Below, piece after piece: positions 16,373 through 22,755 of a DNA stretch of 32,888 nucleotides; the stretch's first letter is position 1, and each line of letters starts with the position of its first letter. Under the pieces are notes generated by a model that saw only the letters and a list, made by a program, of their open reading frames with translations, did no database searches and was not told the origin of the DNA. The DNA is from Patescibacteria group bacterium (GTDB lineage: Bacteria > Patescibacteriota > Patescibacteriia > 2-12-FULL-60-25): positions 1 to 32,888 of the forward strand of contig JAGOUA010000002.1 in assembly GCA_018061485.1 (NCBI GenBank), read 5' to 3'. A program made the translations under genes and the position numbers.

Positions 16373-18286
16373 CTAGGCTCCTGTTTCAGGAGAGGAAGAG
16401 GAAGAATCGTTAGAGGTATTTGTTTGCGAGGCATCTCCCGCTGGAGGAGCCGTTTCCGTATCTGGACGCGTTTGATAGAGCGCAGCACCGACTTTTTGCG
16501 CTTCTGTCGCGAGCTCGTCCGCCGCTTTTTTGATCGCTTCCAAGTCAGTACCTTCTTTGACCTGCTTGAGCGCTTCCATCTTTGCTTCGATAGCCTGCTT
16601 GTCTTCTGGTTGTACTTTTCCTTCGTGCTCTTTGAGCATCTTCTCGGTCGTGTAGATCATGGTTTCCGCCATGTTCTTCACTTCAATCGCTTCACGCTTC
16701 TTTTTGTCTTCCTCGGCATGAAGCTCGGCCTCTTTACGCATGCGCTCCACCTCTTCTTTTGAAAGATTGGTCGATGCCGTAATGGTGATCGTCTGCTCTT
16801 TTCCGGAAGCCTTGTCTTTTGCCTTCACGTTCAAAATGCCGTTCGCATCAAGATCAAACGACACTTCTACCTGAGGAACGCCGCGTGGCGCAGGAGGAAT
16901 GCCCGAGAGCGTAAAGCGCCCCAACGAGCGGTTATCCGCCGCCATTTCGCGCTCACCTTGCAAGACGTGCACTTCTACGGACGTTTGCCCGTCTGCTGCT
17001 GTCGAGAAAATCTGCGATTTGGACGTAGGAATCGTCGTGTTGCGTTCGATCACTTTTGTCATCACCCCACCAAGCGTCTCAATACCAAACGACAATGGCG
17101 TGACATCCAACAGCAGCAACTCACCCTTGATATCTCCCTGCAAATTTCCTGCCTGAATCGCCGCACCAAGCGCGACGACTTCGTCTGGGTTCACCGAGGC
17201 GTTCACTTTTTTACCAAAGAATTTTTCCACCGTCTGCTGAACGAGCGGCATGCGCGTCATTCCACCCACCATGATCACCTCTTGCACATCGCCAAGCGAA
17301 AGTTTTGCATCCGCAAGCGCTTTTTTACATGGCTCGAGCGTTTTTTCGACCAAATCTCCCACGAGCTGCTCCAATTTTGCGCGAGACAACTTCAAGAGCA
17401 AGTGCTTTGGACCTGAAGCATCGACACTGATAAATGGCTGGTTAATTTCTGTCTCGTTCGCGCTCGAAAGCTCGATCTTGGCTTTTTCCGCCGCATCTTT
17501 CACACGTTGAAGAGCGAGTGGATCTTTTGCAAGGTCTACACCTTCGGTCTTTTTGAACTCTTCTACCACCCACGCAATGATGCGCTGATCAAAGTCATCA
17601 CCGCCCAAGTGCGTATCACCGTTGGTTGCGCGAACCTCGATCGTGTTCTGATCCGTCGTTGCGTCATACGCGACTTCGAGCACCGACACGTCAAACGTTC
17701 CTCCGCCGAGGTCATACACCACGATCTTTTCGTCCTTTTTGCGATCAAATCCGTACGCAAGAGCGGCGGCCGTTGGCTCGTTGATAATACGACGAACCGT
17801 AAGACCCGCAATTTCTCCGGCGATCTTGGTTGCCTGACGCTGTGAGTCATCAAAATAGGCTGGCACGGTAATCACCGCTTCGGTAATCACTTCGCCCGTT
17901 TTTGCTTCTGCGTCTGCCTTGAGTTTTTGCAGCACCATCGCGGAGATCTCTTCTGGCGTGTATTCCTTGCCCGCCATGAGGACTTTTACCGCATCACCAG
18001 ACGCGACCACTTTGTACGGAAGCCACTGTTGATCGCGCTTGACCTCGATGTCATCAGCGCGACGACCAATTAAGCGCTTGACCGAGAACAACGTATTTTC
18101 GGCGTTCACCATTCCCTGACGCTTCGCAATTTGTCCCACCAATCGCTCACCTGACTTGGAAATAGCCACAACCGACGGCGTGGTACGCGCTCCTTCGGCG
18201 TTTTCTAACACCTTTGGCTGACCGCCTTCGACGATCGCCATACAGGAGTTGGTGGTTCCAAGGTCAATACCGAGAATTTTTCCCAT
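16373..18286 (-). CDS. dnaK: Chaperone DnaK (Hsp70)
   Basis: The ATP-driven chaperone of 637 aa has the usual length. The nucleotide-binding domain shows GIDLGTTNS (6-14), the phosphate-2 loop VYDLGGGTFDVSVLE (190-204) and the adenosine motif MVGGMTRMP (339-347). The hydrophobic interdomain linker LLLLDVTPLS is around 390-399. The substrate-binding domain and helical lid follow, ending in a Ser-rich tail and PETGA rather than an acidic EEVD-like end. It begins 33 bases after hsp20. That spacer is almost purely pyrimidine on the coding strand (TCTCTCTTC-type) and holds no Shine-Dalgarno. Confidence 0.98.
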   Translation of the reverse strand: MGKILGIDLGTTNSCMAIVEGGQPKVLENAEGARTTPSVVAISKSGERLVGQIAKRQGMVNAENTLFSVKRLIGRRADDIEVKRDQQWLPYKVVASGDAVKVLMAGKEYTPEEISAMVLQKLKADAEAKTGEVITEAVITVPAYFDDSQRQATKIAGEIAGLTVRRIINEPTAAALAYGFDRKKDEKIVVYDLGGGTFDVSVLEVAYDATTDQNTIEVRATNGDTHLGGDDFDQRIIAWVVEEFKKTEGVDLAKDPLALQRVKDAAEKAKIELSSANETEINQPFISVDASGPKHLLLKLSRAKLEQLVGDLVEKTLEPCKKALADAKLSLGDVQEVIMVGGMTRMPLVQQTVEKFFGKKVNASVNPDEVVALGAAIQAGNLQGDIKGELLLLDVTPLSFGIETLGGVMTKVIERNTTIPTSKSQIFSTAADGQTSVEVHVLQGEREMAADNRSLGRFTLSGIPPAPRGVPQVEVSFDLDANGILNVKAKDKASGKEQTITITASTNLSKEEVERMRKEAELHAEEDKKKREAIEVKNMAETMIYTTEKMLKEHEGKVQPEDKQAIEAKMEALKQVKEGTDLEAIKKAADELATEAQKVGAALYQTRPDTETAPPAGDASQTNTSNDSSSSSPETGA

Positions 18287-18319
18287 AGAAGTAGAAGATA
18301 AAGAGAGAGAAGAGAGAGT

Positions 18320-18757
18320 TTATGAGGCTTTGATATCCAGTTTTATCGCCGTCCCTGTCGATGAGCGCTTGGGAAACGAAATCTTGATGATTCCCTGCTC
18401 GTAGCGAGCATCTGCACGGTCTTCGATGACGGGCGTTGGCAACGGGATGCGACGAAACACCGCTCCATGTCGCACCTCTTTTCGATAGTACGTCGCTTCC
18501 TCGACCTCGGTGCGTCGCTCACTCATCGCTTTGATGGTGAGCACACCTCGATCAATCGAGAGCTCGATATTTTTTGGATCAATACCCGGCATAGGCGCTT
18601 CGACCACCACCGTTTCGCCAGATTCGTACACATCCACCGCGGGAATCAACCCCGTTTGTTGCTTTTGTGCCGAGGTGAGCGCCGAACGACTCTGTACTAG
18701 CGCATCCATGTCGTCGAACGGCTCAAACGCGAGCGGCGACCAATGAATCAGAGACAT
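18320..18757 (-). CDS. Small heat-shock protein Hsp20 (alpha-crystallin)
   Basis: An ATP-independent holdase of 145 aa. A short N-terminal arm (about 1-37, FEPFDDMDAL) precedes the alpha-crystallin domain (about 38-130). Visible landmarks are VDVYESGETVVVEAPMPGI, the VFRRIPLPTPV segment and GIIKISFPK. A short tail follows; the I-x-I/V motif may be IKLDI. The ATG at 18755-18757 is 17 bases after the grpE stop; the longer in-frame extension overlaps grpE and is not family-like. An Hsp20 gene inserted between grpE and dnaK is not the common hrcA-grpE-dnaK-dnaJ order, so here it would be under HrcA/CIRCE control. Confidence 0.93.
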   Translation of the reverse strand: MSLIHWSPLAFEPFDDMDALVQSRSALTSAQKQQTGLIPAVDVYESGETVVVEAPMPGIDPKNIELSIDRGVLTIKAMSERRTEVEEATYYRKEVRHGAVFRRIPLPTPVIEDRADARYEQGIIKISFPKRSSTGTAIKLDIKAS

Positions 18758-18774
18758 AAAACAGGTACTGAATA

Positions 18775-19320
18775 TTACGAGGCTTTTGCCACCACGACAC
18801 GAGCAGCTTGCAACACCTTCCCATGGAGCTTCCATCCCGGAGTGAGTACGCGGAGAATCGATCCTTCTGCTACTTCCGTTGAAATCTCCTGACTTACCGC
18901 CTCGTGCCATTGCGGGTCAAACGCGCCATCCGTTGGGATTGGTTCAAGACCCGCCTGCTGAGCAGCTTGCTCCCACAAGGTTTGAATCGCCTTCACCCCC
19001 ACAAGCCACTGATCCCACGAGCGCTTCGCCTCTTCAGGAAGGGCTTCGGTCGAAGGAAGAAACCGCATCGCGTACGAAAATTGATCCAACGCGGGCAAAA
19101 GCTCTCGCAATAGCCGCTCATTCGCAAAGCGCGTGAGCGAAGAACGTTGCTCCTCCATATCGCGTTGCAAGTTTTTGTAGTCCGCCTGCGCGCGCTTCCA
19201 TCCAGCGAGATACTCTTCGCATCGTTGCTCGAGGGAAGATTGCGCGCCGGACGAGACCTCGCTCTCGTTCATAGCAGGAGCTTCTTGCTCTGCAGGTTGT
19301 TGGTTTTGGGTGTCATCCAT
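18775..19320 (-). CDS. grpE: Nucleotide exchange factor GrpE
   Basis: GrpE releases ADP from DnaK. The 181-aa product has a disordered acidic/Gln-rich N-terminus (about 1-30) and a long helix (about 30-75, CEEYLAGWKRAQADYKNLQRDMEEQ). The four-helix dimer region and C-terminal beta-wing include DPQWHEAVSQ and GWKLHGKVLQAARVVVAK. The conserved K-R-x-x-AD(Y/F)xN pattern is present. I chose the ATG at 19318-19320, preceded by TTTCTTCT as in dnaK. An alternative ATG at 19330-19332 overlaps the hrcA stop (TAATG) and would add four residues. It lies directly after hrcA. Confidence 0.95.
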   Translation of the reverse strand: MDDTQNQQPAEQEAPAMNESEVSSGAQSSLEQRCEEYLAGWKRAQADYKNLQRDMEEQRSSLTRFANERLLRELLPALDQFSYAMRFLPSTEALPEEAKRSWDQWLVGVKAIQTLWEQAAQQAGLEPIPTDGAFDPQWHEAVSQEISTEVAEGSILRVLTPGWKLHGKVLQAARVVVAKAS

Positions 19321-19331
19321 AGAAGAAAGCA

Positions 19332-20024
19332 TTACAAAGTAAGTAGCGGAAGGATAAGCGAAAGAAGATCGTGCGTGCGTCGATACGGCATGCGAAGCGG
19401 GCCAAGTGCCCCAATACACACGCCATCAACCTCACCATACACCGTGGAGCAACTTGCTCCGAAGGGGCTTTCTGTCCCGATCAGGCGTTTGGGCGTAGAC
19501 CCAGCCCCCTCGAGACGTTGGACCGCTTCATCTAAGCGATCGAGTACCTCGGAGAGTGAGACGACTCGTTGCCAATCACGAAACTCCGGCTGAGCAAAGA
19601 GCGCTGAAAGCCCCGTATAGTACAGATCATTCGGTCCAAAACGGACAAAACAGGCAACCCCGAGATCTTCGACCATGGCCTTGGCAAACGCCTTGGCGCG
19701 AGGGGCTCGATCTGGATACGCCTCACCGAGGCGGTGATACGTCTCACGATCTTGCTCGCTTGAGGACGTCACCCAAGGCGCCGTCAAGACCACTCGATAG
19801 CCTGCCTCTGTAGGAATACGTCCACCCGAGGTATGGGGCTGTTCAAGGAGTCCCAACTCGTCCAAATCCGCGAACCAGTTACGAATCGTCGCCGAACTCA
19901 CGGAAAATCGCCCCGTATCCACCAACGTTTGGGACCCAACCGGCTGCGCCGTCTCTTGATAGACCTCAACAACCGCTTGGAGCAACTGCTCAAGGCGAGG
20001 ATCGAGGGGAAAAGGGGTCGTCAT
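19332..20024 (-). CDS. hrcA: Heat-inducible transcription repressor HrcA (short form)
   Basis: HrcA represses chaperone operons by binding CIRCE and is kept active by GroEL. The N-terminal winged helix is clear: VGSQTLV (29-35), SATIRNWFADLDELGLLEQPHTSGGRIPT (44-72). The C-terminal GAF-like part retains YYTGLSALFAQPEFRD (136-150) and IGALGPLRMPYRR (204-216). At 230 aa it is about 100 residues shorter than typical HrcA. The missing part is the first half of the GAF domain together with the inserted dimerising domain. The ATG at 20022-20024 lies six bases from a CIRCE site. A TTG start at 20090 would fall inside the -35 box and encode CIRCE, so it is rejected. Confidence 0.92.
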   Translation of the reverse strand: MTTPFPLDPRLEQLLQAVVEVYQETAQPVGSQTLVDTGRFSVSSATIRNWFADLDELGLLEQPHTSGGRIPTEAGYRVVLTAPWVTSSSEQDRETYHRLGEAYPDRAPRAKAFAKAMVEDLGVACFVRFGPNDLYYTGLSALFAQPEFRDWQRVVSLSEVLDRLDEAVQRLEGAGSTPKRLIGTESPFGASCSTVYGEVDGVCIGALGPLRMPYRRTHDLLSLILPLLTL

Positions 20025-20030
20025 GGGAGT

Positions 20031-20057
20031 TTGGCACTCTCTTCTTTCGAGTGCTAA
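20031..20057 (-). promoter_or_regulatory. CIRCE operator
   Basis: TTGGCACTC, nine bases, then GAGTGCTAA: an inverted repeat with the exact CIRCE architecture (consensus TTAGCACTC-N9-GAGTGCTAA, one mismatch in the left arm). It lies between the -10 box and the hrcA start, overlapping the expected transcription start. HrcA would therefore repress its own gene and the downstream grpE-hsp20-dnaK-dnaJ group. Confidence 0.96.
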
Positions 20058-20061
20058 TGGT

Positions 20062-20090
20062 AGGATAGTCACCCGCGCAAGGTGTGTCAA
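20062..20090 (-). promoter_or_regulatory. Sigma70-type promoter of the hrcA heat-shock operon
   Basis: On the minus strand TTGACA (20085-20090), a 17-base spacer and TATCCT (20062-20067) form a near-consensus housekeeping promoter. The predicted start point falls in the CIRCE site, giving a leader of about 30 nt before the hrcA ATG. Confidence 0.88.
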
Positions 20091-20139
20091 GCAACCCCCA
20101 CCCCTTCATAACCCAAACCACGAACTCATACTCTTTCCA

Positions 20140-20176
20140 TTGACATAGTTTATGGTTTAGTGTAAACTATAAACTA
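20140..20176 (+). promoter_or_regulatory. Promoter with palindromic operator for the HTH-phosphoribosyltransferase gene
   Basis: TTGACA (20140-20145), 17 bases, then TAAACT (20163-20168) forms a promoter on the plus strand. The spacer and -10 hold TAGTTTA (20146-20152) inverted against TAAACTA (20163-20169), with TAAACTA repeated immediately at 20170-20176. An inner palindrome GTTTA-GTG-TAAAC (20155-20167) covers the spacer and -10. This looks like a repressor site, and the encoded winged-helix protein is the obvious candidate. The leader to the ATG is only about 15 nt. Confidence 0.75.
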
Positions 20177-20190
20177 TAAATATTCTACCT

Positions 20191-21171
20191 ATGCGGACCG
20201 ACTCCCGTCAGCGTATTCTCGCGTTTTTGCAAGCAAACGGCCGCACCAGCGCCCATCTTCTAGCGCAGCATCTGAGTATTACTCCGCAGGCCGTGTTTCG
20301 ACATCTGAAACACCTACAACAAGCTCAGATTATTAAAAAAATTGGCGCCTCTCCGAAGACCTACTACGAACTCGATACGCGCCCATCCCCTTCTACGGAA
20401 ACATCGCTCGATCCAGCAACCCATACCCTTATAGAGCAGGAGTTTCTTCGTATTACACCCGACGGCCTTCTTGAGCAGGGCGTGCATGCCTTTGTGCATT
20501 GGTGCGAAAAACGACATCTTCCTGTCGAAAAAACAGCTCGAGACTACGTGGAGAGCATGCGAAAATTCGCTCGCTACAAAACACCCGATGGGCTGATTGA
20601 CGGCCTGCCCAAATTTCAAAAAACATTCCCTCATACGTATCCAAACCATGTCTATTACTTGGATTTTTACAGTATTGAGCGATTCGGCAAGACAAAACTC
20701 GGCGAACTCTTGCTCTATGCAAAACAAAGTCAAAACGCTTCGATGATGAAACTCGTTGTACAAGAAGTTCGAGAGCGAATCCTTCGCCTTATTCAACGCT
20801 TCGAGATTGATGCTATCTGTTTTGCACCCCCTACCATCAAGCGCGAAGTCCAATTTATGAAAGTTCTTGAACGAGAATTGCACCTACCTATACGCGTTAT
20901 TCCCGTCACAAAAATCAAAACCCCCATCATCGTTCCTCAAAAAACCCTCACAAAACTCGAAGATCGTATAGAAAATGCAAACACCACCATGCATATCGAG
21001 GCCACAGCACCAGCCAAACACGTTCTCGTTATTGACGATGCTATCGGTTCGGGGGCGACGCTCAATAGCCTTGCTCGACAACTAAAAGAGCGCGGCATTG
21101 CCACCGAAAGCGTAACCGGACTCGCTATCACTGGAAGTTTTAACGGCTTTGACGTGATTCAAGAAGTCTAA
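20191..21171 (+). CDS. Winged-helix DNA-binding / phosphoribosyltransferase-domain protein
   Basis: A 326-aa protein without a certain name. The N-terminal ~60 residues form a DeoR/ArsR-like winged helix (RQRILAFLQANGRTSAHLLAQ, then ITPQAVFRHLKHL). A central region follows with HWCEKRHLPVEKTARDYVE. From about 150 on is a type-I phosphoribosyltransferase-like fold, with FAPPTIKREVQFMKVLE (211-227) and the PRPP-binding motif HVLVIDDAIGSGATL (277-291). ComF-type and purine/pyrimidine salvage enzymes share these elements. Fusing the HTH to the PRPP site suggests a regulator sensing PRPP or a nucleotide, as PurR does in Bacillus. It is monocistronic on the plus strand, divergent from hrcA, with its own promoter and terminator. 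Composition is lower in GC than its neighbours: one sampled 60-base line gave 25 G+C. Confidence 0.85.
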   Translation: MRTDSRQRILAFLQANGRTSAHLLAQHLSITPQAVFRHLKHLQQAQIIKKIGASPKTYYELDTRPSPSTETSLDPATHTLIEQEFLRITPDGLLEQGVHAFVHWCEKRHLPVEKTARDYVESMRKFARYKTPDGLIDGLPKFQKTFPHTYPNHVYYLDFYSIERFGKTKLGELLLYAKQSQNASMMKLVVQEVRERILRLIQRFEIDAICFAPPTIKREVQFMKVLERELHLPIRVIPVTKIKTPIIVPQKTLTKLEDRIENANTTMHIEATAPAKHVLVIDDAIGSGATLNSLARQLKERGIATESVTGLAITGSFNGFDVIQEV

Positions 21172-21180
21172 CCACCCAAG

Positions 21181-21201
21181 AAGCGCCTATCGGTGCTTTT
21201 T
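21181..21201 (+). terminator. Intrinsic terminator after the phosphoribosyltransferase gene
   Basis: AAGCGCC, loop TATC, GGTGCTT (one G-U pair), then TTT form a short stem with a U-tract ten bases past the stop codon. Confidence 0.75.
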
Positions 21202-21234
21202 GCATCTGAGAGCGCTCGTTCTACGCGAAAAACC

Positions 21235-21263
21235 TTGACAAAGGTCGAAAAACTTGCTTTACT
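21235..21263 (+). promoter_or_regulatory. Candidate promoter of the GC-rich lipoprotein gene
   Basis: TTGACA (21235-21240), a 17-base spacer and TTTACT (21258-21263), the latter preceded by TGC as in an extended -10. The resulting leader would be about 95 nt and include the hairpin at 21334-21349. A second TTGACA at 21326-21331 has no good -10 before the gene. Confidence 0.55.
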
Positions 21264-21333
21264 TATGTCTTTCCTCTATTCTTATCGATAGATGCGGGTA
21301 AGAGATACTCTCTTTTCCCTCGTCATTGACACC

Positions 21334-21359
21334 GGGTCCGACCGGACCCATCGAAGGAG
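21334..21359 (+). promoter_or_regulatory. Leader hairpin and strong Shine-Dalgarno of the lipoprotein gene
   Basis: GGGTCCG-AC-CGGACCC (21334-21349) is a perfect GC-rich palindrome. Five bases on, AAGGAG (21354-21359) is a strong ribosome-binding site, six bases ahead of the ATG. No other gene in the window has such a site, which sets this gene apart. Confidence 0.7.
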
Positions 21360-21365
21360 CCAGTC

Positions 21366-22361
21366 ATGGCCAAGCTCTCCCGTCTGTTCATGGGCGCCTT
21401 GTTCATCGTCTTCGCGCTCCTCGTGGGCTGCGGTGGCGACCCCTCCAACCTCCCGACGGACACCCCGTCCGGGAGCCTCGACTCCGGCACGTGCCCCTCG
21501 GGCACCTGCGACGACGCCGGCCTCACGGTCGACGTCGCTTCCCCCGCGGAGGGCGTGAGCCCTCCGACGGACACCGGCAGCCCCGCGGTTGACGTGGTGG
21601 TGTGCGAACCTCGGTATAGCTGCTCGGACAGCTACGGACGAGATCCTGGCACATGCTGCCACGGTCAAGTCTGCCGACCCAACATCGCGAACCCGCACTG
21701 TGTGGGGGCAGCAAGCTGTCTCTGTCAGCTCCCCGAGAGCATGGAACAGATGTGCGGTCCCGGCTCGAGTCCCGACTGCCGAACCACGGTGGCCCGCCTG
21801 ATGACGGAGCGCGGTTGCACACCCGGAAACAACCGGTGCTTGGTCAACCTCCCCGATCAAGACGCGCCGCACCCTCGTTGGTTCCTGGATCAGTTCGACT
21901 GGGAATTTGCCGGCCTTCCCCTGCAGCTCCGCCTCAACAGAGGGATGCGCACCCGCGCAGCACTCATGGCACACACCTACCGCTGGCCGAGTGGCGGTGG
22001 TGGTGGCGGATCCCTGAACTTCCGGTGTGAAGACGGCGATACCACCGGCGGCATCCAAACCTTCAACGGATTCTTCCAGACCTGCTTTCGGAGCAACTGG
22101 GATACTCGCCTGATGGCTGCGATGGGGGATGTGCGACACCTGATGGAGTGCTCGGGGCGCTCGTGCTACTGGAACCGGTCCAATGGTATGCGCGCCGTGC
22201 AGTTTTCTGCTCAGGTAGACTGGGACAGTGAACCCGATCCAGAAGCTTGGGCCGAAACCTGCGAGATCCGTCTGCGGGTGTGGCGACCCGGTCAGACCGA
22301 ACCCTTCTTTGAAGAACGGGGCTTCGCCGCCAATTGCCGCCCCTTCGCCGACCAGCTCTAG
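21366..22361 (+). CDS. GC-rich Cys-rich putative lipoprotein, likely horizontally acquired
   Basis: The 331-aa product has a lipoprotein signal: KLSR, a hydrophobic core and a lipobox LVGC with Cys22. A Thr/Ser/Pro/Asp-rich, Cys-containing linker (about 23-75) follows, then a Cys-rich region (about 76-145). The C-terminal part (about 155-331) is Trp- and Arg-containing with more cysteines and a run of six glycines near residue 203. No known domain is recognised. The coding sequence is far more GC-rich than its neighbours: one early 60-base line has 45 G+C and a middle one 36. Third positions are strongly G/C, and it has the only clear Shine-Dalgarno here. The style recalls Myxococcota-type lipoproteins. 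It is a self-contained cassette with promoter and terminator. An assembly artefact cannot be excluded. Confidence 0.8.
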   Translation: MAKLSRLFMGALFIVFALLVGCGGDPSNLPTDTPSGSLDSGTCPSGTCDDAGLTVDVASPAEGVSPPTDTGSPAVDVVVCEPRYSCSDSYGRDPGTCCHGQVCRPNIANPHCVGAASCLCQLPESMEQMCGPGSSPDCRTTVARLMTERGCTPGNNRCLVNLPDQDAPHPRWFLDQFDWEFAGLPLQLRLNRGMRTRAALMAHTYRWPSGGGGGGSLNFRCEDGDTTGGIQTFNGFFQTCFRSNWDTRLMAAMGDVRHLMECSGRSCYWNRSNGMRAVQFSAQVDWDSEPDPEAWAETCEIRLRVWRPGQTEPFFEERGFAANCRPFADQL

Positions 22362-22407
22362 AAGGCAGAGCAAGCGTGACGTGATCGACGCAATAACAGA
22401 TCACCCT

Positions 22408-22464
22408 CACCCCGTGTTCTCGTGAGATCGCGAAAGCGGTCACCGAGAACCAGGGGTGTTTTTA
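22408..22464 (+). terminator. Intrinsic terminator of the lipoprotein gene
   Basis: CACCCC (22408-22413) pairs with GGGGTG (22453-22458) and GTTCTCG (22416-22422) with CGAGAAC (22444-22450). The outer stem is followed by TTTTTA. The two stems are separated by a 2x2 internal loop. Confidence 0.85.
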
Positions 22465-22550
22465 TTTGTGAAGGCAAAGCACAAATCAGACACCCTCTAA
22501 AGAGTAGAACCTTGCATCAGCACGCCCCATGCGCCTTGAAATCACAAACA

Positions 22551-22585
22551 AACACCCCCGCATCGTGCATCGATACGGGGGCGTT
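22551..22585 (-). terminator. Intrinsic terminator of the giant gene
   Basis: On the minus strand AACGCCCCCG and CGGGGGTGTT form a strong stem around a loop that itself contains ATCG/CGAT, followed by TGTTTG. It is about 170 bases past the stop of the giant gene and faces the right way. Confidence 0.85.
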
Positions 22586-22755
22586 CTACTAAGGGTAGGG
22601 CTTTCACATTTGGATGGCGCCCTGCGTAGCTTTAGCAAAGAAGGGTGAGATGCGAAGCGCTGAAGCAAGAACCACCAGAAGCGCACTACTAAGCGCGGTG
22701 AGACTGGTTCGTAGCGACACTCGAGCAGGTCACCAAAGGCGGAAGCCCTAAGGCG

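Larger units (their letters stand above)
22362..22755. other. Intergenic region between converging genes
   Basis: This 394-base gap lies between the plus-strand lipoprotein gene and the minus-strand giant gene. It holds one terminator for each direction (see 22408-22464 and 22551-22585), a small ATTTGTG/CACAAAT inverted repeat (22464-22486), and about 170 bases of minus-strand 3' trailer (22586-22755). The short open frames here show no family features, so I see no gene. Confidence 0.7.

Noticed and set aside
18758..18910. Longer N-terminus for Hsp20
   Set aside because: It overlaps the grpE coding region in another frame and is not similar to Hsp20 N-termini.
20025..20090. TTG start giving hrcA 22 extra residues
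   Set aside because: The TTG is part of the -35 box and the extension would encode the promoter and CIRCE site.
22486..22686. 66-codon minus-strand frame in the trailer of the giant gene
   Set aside because: It spans the terminator hairpin and has no recognisable features.
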